A stretch of DNA of 9,240 bases, taken from positions 14,215 through 23,454 of the forward strand of contig DGGP01000067.1 in assembly GCA_002392265.1 (NCBI GenBank). The letters are read 5' to 3'. Numbering within the stretch: position 1 is the first letter of the stretch; each line of letters begins with the position of its first letter. This document shows, in pieces, positions 1 through 7,202 of this stretch. This stretch comes from Firmicutes bacterium UBA3871. Its GTDB lineage: Bacteria > Bacillota > Clostridia > Peptostreptococcales > Anaerovoracaceae. A program made the translations under genes and the position numbers. Under the pieces are notes generated by a model. The model did no database searches, was not told the origin of the DNA, and saw only the letters and a program-made list of their open reading frames with translations.

Positions 1-74
1 CCTGCTCTGCGCAGCAGTCCCGCCTCTATTAAAATGTCGTACGGCTTTGCCGCCTTAATTGAAATCTTTTCCAT
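1..74 (-). CDS. aroB: 3-dehydroquinate synthase, N-terminal fragment (runs off the window)
   Basis: Only the first 24 codons are inside the window. The start ATG is at 74-72. The peptide begins MEKISIKAAKPYDI and continues LIEAGLLRRA, the usual opening of 3-dehydroquinate synthase: a first beta strand, then the 'YDI-I--GLL' segment before the NAD-binding domain. The family converts DAHP to 3-dehydroquinate, step 2 of the shikimate pathway, using NAD and a divalent metal. None of the catalytic residues are visible here. The start lies 4 nt after the stop of the DAHP synthase gene, and no clear Shine-Dalgarno sequence precedes it, so translation may be coupled to the upstream gene. The call rests on the short N-terminal match plus context: it is the one shikimate step not encoded elsewhere in the window, and the preceding gene makes its substrate. 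Confidence 0.82.
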   Translation of the reverse strand, partial: MEKISIKAAKPYDILIEAGLLRRA

Positions 75-78
75 AGTT

Positions 79-927
79 TTATTTGTGATAAGCAAAAGGC
101 CTGATTGCTTCTATCTGCGCTGCAAGCTTCGCAAACTCTTCGGGTTTTATTGCCTGAAGGGCATCCGAAAGAGCTGCTTCAGGGTTGCTGTGAACCTCTA
201 TCATCAGTCCGTCGGCTCCCGCCGCAACCGCTGCCAGAGACATCGGAGCCACCAGCTCCGCTCTGCCTGTCGCGTGGCTTGGGTCTACTATTACGGGCAG
301 GTGCGTCATTTCCTTTAGAATAGGAACAGCCGACAGATCCAAGGTGTTTCTGGTATAGTGATCGTATGTCCGAATACCTCTCTCGCAGAGTATGACATTT
401 TTATTTCCTTCGGCCAGCACGTATTCAGCTGAAAGCAAAAGCTCTCTGAGCGTTGCTGAGATTCCTCTCTTTATAAGCACCGGCTTTTCCTGACGGCCCA
501 GAGCTTTTAACAGCTCGTAATTTTGCATATTACGGGCCCCCACCTGGAATATATCCACATGTGAGTATTCTTCAATATGAGAAAGTCCCATTATTTCGGA
601 TATTATAGGCTTTTTCGTCAGCTTTTTTACCTTCAAAAGCAGCTCCAGGCCTTCCTCGCCGAGCCCCTGGAATGTATAGGGCGATGTACGCGGTTTGTAA
701 GCGCCGCCTCTGATTATTCCGGCTCCTGCTGCGGCAACTGCTGCAGCGATTTCCGTAATCTGCTCGTCTGATTCGACGGAGCACGGACCTGCCATTATTT
801 GAAAATTGCCCCCTCCGATTTTCACGGGCTCGCAGCCGTCACCCGTTCCGACAGTTACGACGGTATCCTCGGGATGATTCTTTCTGTCTGCGAGAAGGTA
901 TGGTTTTTTAACTTGAGCTGTGGTCAT
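79..927 (-). CDS. aroF: 3-deoxy-7-phosphoheptulonate (DAHP) synthase, type I-beta, core form
   Basis: This enzyme condenses phosphoenolpyruvate with erythrose-4-phosphate to DAHP, the committed step of aromatic biosynthesis. The protein has 282 residues and is a (beta/alpha)8 barrel of the KDO8P-synthase-like type I-beta group. Visible motifs are GPCSVES (47-53), [16 protein letters not shown] (73-88), KRGISAT (153-159) and DPSHATGR (215-222). Likely metal ligands are C49, H218, E244 and D255, by alignment from memory to the Thermotoga maritima enzyme. Only about 40 residues precede the barrel. They match the linker seen in relatives ([14 protein letters not shown] at 9-22), but the ferredoxin-like or chorismate-mutase regulatory domain of many homologues is absent. 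The start ATG at 927 has a Shine-Dalgarno sequence (AGAGGG) overlapping the aroQ stop region, 10 nt downstream of aroQ. The family call is firm. The symbol is conventional; Bacillus uses aroA for this type. Confidence 0.96.
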   Translation of the reverse strand: MTTAQVKKPYLLADRKNHPEDTVVTVGTGDGCEPVKIGGGNFQIMAGPCSVESDEQITEIAAAVAAAGAGIIRGGAYKPRTSPYTFQGLGEEGLELLLKVKKLTKKPIISEIMGLSHIEEYSHVDIFQVGARNMQNYELLKALGRQEKPVLIKRGISATLRELLLSAEYVLAEGNKNVILCERGIRTYDHYTRNTLDLSAVPILKEMTHLPVIVDPSHATGRAELVAPMSLAAVAAGADGLMIEVHSNPEAALSDALQAIKPEEFAKLAAQIEAIRPFAYHK

Positions 928-937
928 TTTTTCCCTC

Positions 938-1369
938 TTACTGATTTGAACGTATTAGTCTTTCCATGGCTTTTCGGTATCCCTCAAAGCCGAAACCCGC
1001 AAAGCGGTCTATGCAGGCCTTTCCCACATAAGATATTTTTCTGAAATCTTCTCTTTCCATCGGTTCGGAAAGATGCACCTCCACTGCCGGAATGCTTACC
1101 GCCTTTAGCGCATCGAGAATCGCAACCGATGTGTGCGTATAAGCAGCGGCATTTATGACTATTCCGTCTGTCTTTCCGTAGGCCTCCTGAATTCTGTCAA
1201 CAATAGCTCCTTCGCAGTTTGACTGAAAGATTTCAACCTCACAGCCGAGCTCTTTTGCCGCAGACTCGATATATTTTTCGAGATCTGCATAGCTTTCCCG
1301 CCCGTATATTTCAGGCTCTCTGATTCCGAGCATATTCAGATTCGGACCGTTTACAACCAAAATTTTCAT
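938..1369 (-). CDS. aroQ: 3-dehydroquinate dehydratase, type II
   Basis: This cytoplasmic enzyme dehydrates 3-dehydroquinate to 3-dehydroshikimate, step 3 of the shikimate pathway. Its 143 residues are the normal length for the small flavodoxin-like type II enzyme, which is usually a dodecamer. Visible motifs are NGPNLNMLGIREPEIYG (7-23) with the probable catalytic Arg17 and Tyr22, INAAAYTHTS (72-81) with substrate-binding Asn73, and EVHLSEPMEREDFR (97-110) with the catalytic His99 and Arg106. Position 102 is Glu where most family members have Asn (HLSN), a mild deviation. The ATG directly follows the TAG of the upstream fusion gene (TAGATG, no spacer). A GGAGG sequence inside the end of that gene lies 11 nt upstream of the ATG, which suggests tight translational coupling. 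The fold and pathway role are not in doubt. Confidence 0.97.
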   Translation of the reverse strand: MKILVVNGPNLNMLGIREPEIYGRESYADLEKYIESAAKELGCEVEIFQSNCEGAIVDRIQEAYGKTDGIVINAAAYTHTSVAILDALKAVSIPAVEVHLSEPMEREDFRKISYVGKACIDRFAGFGFEGYRKAMERLIRSNQ

Positions 1370-3010
1370 CTAACGCAGTGCCTCCATAACATTGCGGAAG
1401 GACATTTCCTCGCCCTTGTCGCCATCTATTGCAAAGTCGGCAAACTCTTCGTACTGAGCCCTGCGCTCTTCGTAGATTTCTTCAAGCGGCCTTGACTCGG
1501 ATATCGGCCTTCCAGTCGTTTCCAGGTCCTCGAGCCTGCGCTGAATCCAGACGATTCTGCCGTTCTGATGCAGATTGCGATAGTTTTCCTCTATCGTCAC
1601 GCAGCCGCCGCCCGTAGCGATGACCTGTCCGCTCCTCTGTCCGATTTCGGCAAGCAGTGCCTTTTCCATTCTGCGAAAGCCCTCTTCGCCTTCGCTTTTA
1701 AAGATTTCCGGTATTGTTCTGCCTTCGCGCCTTTCGATTTCCTCATCGGTATCGATAAATTCCTTTCCGGTAGCTTCGGCAACGAGTCTTCCGACTGTGC
1801 TCTTGCCGCTTCCGGGCATTCCAATCAGGACGATGTTTTCCTGCTCCTTTGTCAGCTTCAAAATCAGTGTATCTCTCATTGCGTCGAGCTGCTTTGAAAT
1901 AGCCGCAATATCAAGCTCTGCCTTGTCCGTCTTTCCGAAGCAGATTTTCAGGCTTTCTATTGCCTGAACGACGAGCATTCCCATACCGCCCATAGTGATT
2001 TTGTCTCTCTCCTCGGCATCCATCATCAGACGGGTTCTGGCAGGATTGTATATCACATCGATTACTGCATCCACTCTCCACACATTCGACAGGTCCATCG
2101 GATACTGCCCCGCATGCGGATACATGCCCACAGGCGTTGTATTAACGATAAGCTGCGCACCGGCTACGGAATCAAGCCCCGCAATTTCCATATGCCTGCC
2201 CTGCTTTGAAAGCTCCTCGAGCCAGTCGAGATCGGCATGAGTCATCTGCGCCACCTCGAATGCACCCATGTCTCTGAGCACAGTCTGCGCTGTAGCCGAA
2301 GCTCCTCCGTTCCCGAGCACTACCGCATGCTTTCCCTTTACGTCATAACCGCTTTTGTCCACGATATATTTAAATCCCGCATAATCGGTATTGTAGCCGT
2401 GCCAGCCGTCAGCCTCTCTTACTACCGTATTTACCGCACCGATACGCTGAGCCTGGTCGGATATAACCGAGCAGAATTTCATTATTTCCTTTTTATGAGG
2501 AATCGTTACATTGAAGGCGTCGAGATCTGTTTCATCCATGAACTTCTCAAGATCCCATGCTTCTACCTCGTAGAGGCCGTATTCGTATTCTATTCCGAGA
2601 TTTTCCGATATCTTTTTGTGCATTTTCGGCGAAAGGCTGTGTTCGAGATGTCCTCCCACAAGGCCGAACTTCAGGCCTGTATTGCCTGCATTCGCTCTTT
2701 CCTCTGCCTTTTTCTGAGCGGCCTTTAACAGACTTTCCACGCTGTTTTGAACCGCGCTTTGATATTCCTTGCTGAGCTCGAAAATCTTTCTGTAAAGCTC
2801 CTCCACATAATGCTTTAACTCGTTATCGTCACCTACCAGAGTCTTCAGCTCTTCAAGCTTTTCCGATTCCCGTTTCAAATCCTCAATCGGAAGACCCAGC
2901 TCTTTTTTTGCCACAGCAAGCTGCTTGCAAAGCCCCATACGGGCTGCGAACAGCATCACCAGCTGTGAATCTATCGTATCCAGTCTTTTTCTAATTTCTT
3001 CTCTTGTCAT
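1370..3010 (-). CDS. aroE/aroK: Trifunctional chorismate mutase - shikimate dehydrogenase - shikimate kinase fusion
   Basis: One 546-residue protein carries three enzymes. Residues 1-90 are an AroQ-class all-helical chorismate mutase (chorismate to prephenate) with Arg7, Arg24, Lys35, Asp44, Arg47, Glu48, Ser80 and Gln84 at the usual active-site positions. A charged Lys/Glu/Ala-rich linker (about 91-111) leads to shikimate dehydrogenase (about 112-380): shikimate-binding SLSP (125-128), NVTIPHK with catalytic Lys173, YNTDYAGF with catalytic Asp209, NADP-binding VLGNGGASAT (231-240), NTTPVGMYP (290-298) and GMGML (342-346). Shikimate kinase follows (about 390-546): Walker A GMPGSGKST (397-405), DTDEE (420-424), FRRME (445-449), ATGGG (465-469) and lid Arg501. 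I chose the ATG at 3010, 5 nt after the aroC stop, because AGAGAG lies 8 nt upstream and the mutase domain begins there. The frame stays open upstream to 3289, but that part overlaps aroC and resembles nothing. All three domains look catalytically intact. Confidence 0.95.
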   Translation of the reverse strand: MTREEIRKRLDTIDSQLVMLFAARMGLCKQLAVAKKELGLPIEDLKRESEKLEELKTLVGDDNELKHYVEELYRKIFELSKEYQSAVQNSVESLLKAAQKKAEERANAGNTGLKFGLVGGHLEHSLSPKMHKKISENLGIEYEYGLYEVEAWDLEKFMDETDLDAFNVTIPHKKEIMKFCSVISDQAQRIGAVNTVVREADGWHGYNTDYAGFKYIVDKSGYDVKGKHAVVLGNGGASATAQTVLRDMGAFEVAQMTHADLDWLEELSKQGRHMEIAGLDSVAGAQLIVNTTPVGMYPHAGQYPMDLSNVWRVDAVIDVIYNPARTRLMMDAEERDKITMGGMGMLVVQAIESLKICFGKTDKAELDIAAISKQLDAMRDTLILKLTKEQENIVLIGMPGSGKSTVGRLVAEATGKEFIDTDEEIERREGRTIPEIFKSEGEEGFRRMEKALLAEIGQRSGQVIATGGGCVTIEENYRNLHQNGRIVWIQRRLEDLETTGRPISESRPLEEIYEERRAQYEEFADFAIDGDKGEEMSFRNVMEALR

Positions 3011-3015
3011 TTTCT

Positions 3016-4038
3016 TCACTCTCTTTTCTCCATCCAAAGAAGCAGGTCGTAAATCGCAATGGCAACCGCTGCCTCCACACATGGAACTGCGCGCGGCACA
3101 ATACACGGGTCGTGCCTGCCCGTTACACGGATTTCCTCTTCTTTGAAGCTGTTCATATTTACACTGCGCTGAGGCTTCACAATCGACGGCGTCGGTTTTA
3201 CCGCCACGCGAAGCTCTACCGGCATTCCCGTACTCATCCCGCCGAGTATGCCTCCCGCATTGTTTGTCCTCGTATAGATGTCGCTGCATTGTGATCCGCC
3301 CTCACGTATGAAGTACTCGTCATTGTTCTCGCTACCCTTCATACCTGCTGCGGCAAAGCCTGCGCCAAACTCTATTCCCTTTACCGCAGGTATTGCAAAC
3401 ACCGCCTGCGCTATCTTGTTTTCAAGCCCATCAAACATCGGCTCGCCTACGCCTGCCGGAAGTCCTGTGACCGTGCAGCTGATGATGCCGCCCAAGCTGT
3501 CGCCTGCTTCCTTTGCCTTCAGCACAGCCTCACGCATCTGCTCCTCTTCGGTGAAGCCTCCGATGCTTGCTATGCCGGCCTGCACCTCAATGCCACGCTC
3601 GCCAAGCAGCTGCAGCGCAATACCGCCGGCTATACAAAGCGGCGCAGTCATCCTGCCCGAGAAAGCACCTCCGCCGGGAGGAACGGTGTCGCTCTTTGCA
3701 CGCACCATCGCCGGAAAATCAGCATGGCCCGGTCTAGGCGTATTTTTGAATGCCGAATAATCCTTGCTGCGCGCGTCCTTGTTCTTTATAACCGCAATAA
3801 TGGGATCTCCCGAAAAGACCCCTTCCTTGATTCCCGTCAAAAACTCAGGCGTATCATCTTCGCAACGTCCCGATGAAAGCTCTGATCTCCCCGGCGCCCT
3901 CCTGTCCAGAAAGCTCCGGAGCTTTTTAATATCCAGCTCCTTTCCGCGGGGAACACCTTCGATCTGCACGCCTATTTCAGGTCCGTGAGACTCTCCGAAT
4001 ATCTTTATCACAAAAATACTTCCAAATGTGTTAATCAT
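3016..4038 (-). CDS. aroC: Chorismate synthase
   Basis: This FMN-dependent lyase converts 5-enolpyruvylshikimate-3-phosphate to chorismate, step 7 of the pathway. Its 340 residues are somewhat short for the family (about 350-400). Visible motifs are [10 protein letters not shown] and FGESHG near the N-terminus (catalytic His18), RRAPGRSE (46-53), RPGHAD with a conserved His, [24 protein letters not shown], and [12 protein letters not shown] near the C-terminus with the conserved Asp. The signature region departs from the classical KYG--D-RGGGRSSARET: the GGG--SGR-TAPL part resembles a variant I associate with Clostridia, but the preceding Asp and Arg are replaced by Val and Pro. The last seven residues are LWMEKRE. 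ATG 4038 lies 15 nt after aroA with AGGGAT as ribosome-binding site. Identity is secure; full activity is inferred. Confidence 0.95.
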   Translation of the reverse strand: MINTFGSIFVIKIFGESHGPEIGVQIEGVPRGKELDIKKLRSFLDRRAPGRSELSSGRCEDDTPEFLTGIKEGVFSGDPIIAVIKNKDARSKDYSAFKNTPRPGHADFPAMVRAKSDTVPPGGGAFSGRMTAPLCIAGGIALQLLGERGIEVQAGIASIGGFTEEEQMREAVLKAKEAGDSLGGIISCTVTGLPAGVGEPMFDGLENKIAQAVFAIPAVKGIEFGAGFAAAGMKGSENNDEYFIREGGSQCSDIYTRTNNAGGILGGMSTGMPVELRVAVKPTPSIVKPQRSVNMNSFKEEEIRVTGRHDPCIVPRAVPCVEAAVAIAIYDLLLWMEKRE

Positions 4039-4053
4039 TCAAATCCCTGTCTG

Positions 4054-5340
4054 TTATAAAAATTCTATCTTTCCGCCGAGAGCCGCATAATCTTCCCAAA
4101 AGCCGGGATATGACTTCGCGACCGCTTCGGCTCTTTCAACGATAACAGGTCCGTCTGCATATATTGCCCCGATTGCCGCACTCATCGCTATACGGTGATC
4201 GCCAAAGGAGTCTATCGTGCAGTTTCCGTGCAGTCTTCTGCCATGAGCTTTTACCTTCAGATTTTCCTCGGTCACCTCTACATCGATGCCAAAGTTTTGC
4301 AGCATCGCGGATGTCGTCTTTAATCTGTCGGTTTCTTTTATTCTCAGCCTGGTTCCGCCCGTAAACAGGGTTTCGCAGTTGTTGCACGCTGACAGCACTG
4401 CGAGAACCGGCATCAGATCCGGAATATTTCTGATATCCACTATGCGTGCGTTTCCACGCGCTACCGATATCACTTCGCGCGCCATGCGCTCTATGCAGGC
4501 ATCGCCCTGCTCGCTTTCTTCGTTTAACCCCTCGACCTTGATCGTGTCGCCGCCGGAAAGGACTGAGCCCACTATCCAGAAAGCGGCATTTGACCAGTCG
4601 CCCTCTGTTTCCAGCTTTTCGGGTACATCATAACGTCTGTAGCCCCTATCGCTTTGAAATCTGATCTGGATGCATCCGCGCGACCGTGCACTGATTCCCA
4701 TATCTATACCTGCCCTTGCGAGCACACTTCTGGTCATTTCGACATAGCCTCTCGACTCAAAGGTGCCGACTACTGTGATGAAAGGGTCTTCTTCTCCGGG
4801 CTCCTGCTTTAACAGCGGGAGAGCGAACATCAGACCGCTTATGAACTGGCTGGTCTGATCGCCCGGAATCGTAAACTCACCACCCGTAATGTCCGGGCGC
4901 GGATATATTATCAGAACCTTTTGCTCAGCCCAGTGAAACGACCCTCCGTGCTCCGAAAGGCAGTGCAGCAGCGGCTGCATCGGTCTGTGCGAAAGGCCTT
5001 CGTCCATGTGTATTTCCGCGCCGCAGCCTAAAACCGTAATAATCGGTACTATAAAGCGCAGAGTAGTGCCGCTCGCCTTTGTATTCATAACAGGCATTTT
5101 CGGCAGGTTCTCCCTGTCTATGGGCTGCACCGAAAGATAGGCGTCGTTTTCGGTTATTTTTGCGCCGAGCGCTTCGAGGCACTCTATCGTTGCGTGAATG
5201 TCATCGGAAATTGAAGTACATGCAACCTTGCTCTTTCTGGAAGAAAGCGCTGCACAAATCAGTTCTCTGTGTGTTGCCGATTTGGATGAAATTGCTCTGA
5301 TTGTTCCCGCCAGGGGATGTGGTGTTATTCTAATCTTCAT
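4054..5340 (-). CDS. aroA: 3-phosphoshikimate 1-carboxyvinyltransferase (EPSP synthase)
   Basis: This enzyme transfers enolpyruvyl from PEP to shikimate-3-phosphate, step 6 of the pathway and the target of glyphosate. The 428-residue protein opens with MKIRITPHPLAGTIRA, then SKSATHR (19-25, Lys20 and Arg25). Further motifs are ASGTTLRF (89-96), GDQTSQF (160-166), SRGYVEMT (196-203), EGDWSNAAFW (246-255), the catalytic Asp in DLMPVLAVLSA (308-318), RIKETDRL (333-340), SFGDHRIAMS (378-387) and KSYPGFW (409-415). The PEP-binding loop reads KASGTT, where many homologues have an Asn (GN-GT). I placed the start at ATG 5340, not the in-frame ATG at 5367. The 5340 ATG follows AAAAGGCAAGG and gives the canonical N-terminus, whereas the 5367 ATG abuts the U-tract of a hairpin and has no ribosome-binding site. 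It is the first gene of the aro cluster, 60 nt after gntR. Confidence 0.96.
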   Translation of the reverse strand: MKIRITPHPLAGTIRAISSKSATHRELICAALSSRKSKVACTSISDDIHATIECLEALGAKITENDAYLSVQPIDRENLPKMPVMNTKASGTTLRFIVPIITVLGCGAEIHMDEGLSHRPMQPLLHCLSEHGGSFHWAEQKVLIIYPRPDITGGEFTIPGDQTSQFISGLMFALPLLKQEPGEEDPFITVVGTFESRGYVEMTRSVLARAGIDMGISARSRGCIQIRFQSDRGYRRYDVPEKLETEGDWSNAAFWIVGSVLSGGDTIKVEGLNEESEQGDACIERMAREVISVARGNARIVDIRNIPDLMPVLAVLSACNNCETLFTGGTRLRIKETDRLKTTSAMLQNFGIDVEVTEENLKVKAHGRRLHGNCTIDSFGDHRIAMSAAIGAIYADGPVIVERAEAVAKSYPGFWEDYAALGGKIEFL

Positions 5341-5367
5341 AGCCTTGCCTTTTAAATAGTCCTGCAT

Positions 5368-5394
5368 AAAAATAGGGGACTTCTGTATGTCCCC
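5368..5394 (-). terminator. Rho-independent terminator or attenuator between gntR and aroA
   Basis: Read on the minus strand, GGGGAC (5394-5389), an 8-nt loop, and GTCCCC (5380-5375) form a perfect 6-bp, almost all-G/C stem, followed by TATTTTT (5374-5368). It begins six bases after the gntR stop codon. The shape is that of a short intrinsic terminator for the HD-GYP/gntR operon. Only 27 nt separate it from the preferred aroA start, too little for a normal separate promoter. It may therefore be a partial terminator or an attenuator governing read-through into the aro genes. The structure is seen directly; the function is inferred. Confidence 0.68.
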
Positions 5395-5400
5395 CGTTAG

Positions 5401-6063
5401 TTACTTGATGTTCCAGCGGTCTTCTGCACGAGCTCTCGACTTGTCCAGATGAAGGCCTGTCAGACTTACAGCTTTTTCTGCATCTCTTTCTATGATGGCG
5501 TTCATTATATCACGATGCTCGTTTAATATGCAGCGGAGGTTTTCTTCGCCGTAAACGGTAGCTTTTCTCGCCTGATTAACATAGTCCTGATATGATCTGA
5601 GGATTTGAGAGAGGAATCTGCTGCGCGTAGAACCGTATATGGTCTGATGGAACTCATTGTTCAGCTCCAGCACCTTTTTGGTGTCCTGACGCTTTGTGTA
5701 AAACTCCATTAGGTCAATCTGACCGCGAAGCTGTTCAAGCTCCTCTTCGGTTATTCTTTCGACAGCCCATTCGACAGCAAGCTGCTCGAGTGCCTTACGC
5801 ACCGAATATATGTCTGCCATGTCCTGCTTTGTAAAGCCTCTTGCAAAGCATCCGCGATTCGGGATGTATTCCATCAGGCCTTCCTCTTCGAGTTGCTTGA
5901 AGGCTTCTCTGATAGGTGTGCGGCTGACTCTGAGCTCGGTAGCCAGCTGATTTTCCTTTATCTTTTCACCTATTTTGTACTCGCCTTTAAGGATTCTTTC
6001 TCTGATTATTTCTGCGATTTCGTCTGTTAACGAAAACGCGTTTGAAAATCTGCTCTCTTCCAT
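5401..6063 (-). CDS. GntR-family transcriptional regulator, FCD (FadR-like) subfamily
   Basis: This 220-residue protein has a winged helix-turn-helix at about 10-77, with NQLATELRVSRTPIREAF (38-55) as the recognition region and NRGCF (69-73) as the wing tip. An all-helical FCD ligand-binding domain follows (about 83-208). The FCD metal/ligand pocket is recognisable: Arg89 and Glu93 in SVRKALE, Asn135 and His139 in LNNEFH (Asn where many members have Asp), His183 in NEHRDI and His205 in GLHLDKS. Members bind small carboxylates, often through a metal ion, and usually repress nearby genes. The ligand cannot be read from sequence. ATG 6063 has AAAGGA 8 nt upstream and lies 20 nt after the second HD-GYP gene, so it is probably co-transcribed with that pair and may autoregulate their promoter. 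Whether it also controls the aro genes downstream is unknown. Confidence 0.93.
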   Translation of the reverse strand: MEESRFSNAFSLTDEIAEIIRERILKGEYKIGEKIKENQLATELRVSRTPIREAFKQLEEEGLMEYIPNRGCFARGFTKQDMADIYSVRKALEQLAVEWAVERITEEELEQLRGQIDLMEFYTKRQDTKKVLELNNEFHQTIYGSTRSRFLSQILRSYQDYVNQARKATVYGEENLRCILNEHRDIMNAIIERDAEKAVSLTGLHLDKSRARAEDRWNIK

Positions 6064-6083
6064 ATGTTTTTCCTTTCAAAGCG

Positions 6084-7181
6084 CTAAATAACGATCTTCT
6101 TTTGGTCTTCTTCTTCCATTTCAAGTTCCATCTGAGATGCAACTATTGTTATATTCAGATCCTTAATCAGGTCTATCGTGTACGGACGAATTGGCATCAT
6201 GTCCGCGTCCCTGATAACTCTGACTACAGGCCTAAACGGCATCTGTGCGTTCTGGCTGACAACCAGGGCAAACGATCCGTCGGAAAGCTTTACTTCCGTG
6301 CCGTTCGGGAAGATTGCAACCTTTTTGATGAGGGCCGCCACCATCTCGTTATCAAGCTCGGTGCCCGAAAGCTTTGTGAGGAAATCCACAACCTTGTTTA
6401 CCGGCCAAGCATTACGATAGCAACGATTTGTCGAAAGAGCGTCATATACATCCGCAACCGCCACAATACGGCTGAACAGCGGCAGCTGATCGCCCTTTAA
6501 ATGTCTCGGATATCCCGTGCCGTCCAGTCTTTCGTGGTGGGTAAAGCTGATCATCTTTGCGTCGTTACTCAGATTGCGGCAATACTTTAATATTTCAAAG
6601 CTGTATTCCGGATGCTTGCGTATCTGCTCGAACTCGGCATCGGTCAGCTTTGTTTCCTTGAACAGGACTCTGCTGTCGAGTCTGACCTTTCCAACATCGT
6701 GGAGAATAGCTCCCATAGCAAGCTCCTGAAGCTGCTCCTTCGGAAGCTTCAGCTCCTGCCCGATAATCAGTGAATATACAGCCGTCGATACACTGTGTCC
6801 AAATGTGTATTCGTCCATTGACGAAATGTCGGTCAGGCTGACCTGTACATCATTGTTGTACATGATTTCGTTCATCAGCGTGTTAACCGGAGTTTTAAAC
6901 ATATTTACATCTATCGGCGAATTGTTCTCGATAGTTGTAAAGGTTTCTCTGAGAACGTCCTGACACTTGTGGCGTGTTCCTTCGGATACAACCTCCGGAA
7001 TCTCAATGCCTTCGGATGCTTCGTCGTGGATATATACATAGTCCACGCCCAGATCCTTCAGCCTTTCGCTGTACTTGCTGATGTTCCGCTGGCCCGCTTT
7101 GAGATATACACAGCCCATCTTGTACACGTTTCTGGCGAGTGTCATTTCCGGTGTAAGATTTTCTGTTAATACCAATCTCAT
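6084..7181 (-). CDS. HD-GYP domain protein, probable c-di-GMP phosphodiesterase (second of tandem pair)
   Basis: This 365-residue soluble protein has no signal peptide or membrane segment. An N-terminal domain of about 60 residues (MRLVLTENLTPEM, then YVYIHDEASEGIEIPE) is of the kind often attached to Firmicute HD-GYP proteins. The HD-GYP domain covers about 120-285: YTFGHS with His129, HDVGK (161-165), RKHPE with His190, HHERLDGTGYP (214-224 region, His215, His216, Asp220) and IVAVADVYDALSTNRCYR with Asp244. A C-terminal beta-rich segment (about 288-345, FPNGTEVKLSDGSFALVV) and an acidic tail follow. HD-GYP enzymes hydrolyse cyclic di-GMP, and all core metal-binding residues are present, so activity is likely but not proven. 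It aligns with the upstream paralogue without gaps over 350 residues. Spacing is 21 nt, with a strong AGGAGT ribosome-binding site. Confidence 0.93.
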   Translation of the reverse strand: MRLVLTENLTPEMTLARNVYKMGCVYLKAGQRNISKYSERLKDLGVDYVYIHDEASEGIEIPEVVSEGTRHKCQDVLRETFTTIENNSPIDVNMFKTPVNTLMNEIMYNNDVQVSLTDISSMDEYTFGHSVSTAVYSLIIGQELKLPKEQLQELAMGAILHDVGKVRLDSRVLFKETKLTDAEFEQIRKHPEYSFEILKYCRNLSNDAKMISFTHHERLDGTGYPRHLKGDQLPLFSRIVAVADVYDALSTNRCYRNAWPVNKVVDFLTKLSGTELDNEMVAALIKKVAIFPNGTEVKLSDGSFALVVSQNAQMPFRPVVRVIRDADMMPIRPYTIDLIKDLNITIVASQMELEMEEEDQKKIVI

Positions 7182-7202
7182 ATTTTACTCCTAATGTTAT
7201 TT

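Noticed and set aside
3011..3289. N-terminal extension of the chorismate mutase fusion frame by 93 codons upstream of 3010
   Set aside because: It lies entirely within the 3' end of aroC in another frame, shows Cys/Arg-rich low-sense protein without family resemblance, and the ATG at 3010 has a ribosome-binding site and the canonical mutase start. A GTG at 3019, overlapping the aroC stop, is possible but has a poorer spacing.
34..5182. Numerous plus-strand and alternate-frame minus-strand open frames of 60-163 codons across the aro genes
   Set aside because: Each is antisense to or out of frame with a well-identified enzyme gene, is rich in Ser/Arg/Cys, and has no recognisable domain or ribosome-binding site.
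5341..5367. Longer aroA start at ATG 5367 (9 extra residues)
   Set aside because: The ATG directly follows the hairpin U-tract and lacks a ribosome-binding site; the ATG at 5340 gives the conserved MKIRI-P start and has a purine-rich site upstream.
5368..5403. T-box or trp-type leader-peptide attenuator before aroA
   Set aside because: The spacer is too short, there is no T-box core sequence and no short reading frame rich in Trp, Phe or Tyr; only a simple hairpin with a U-tract is present.
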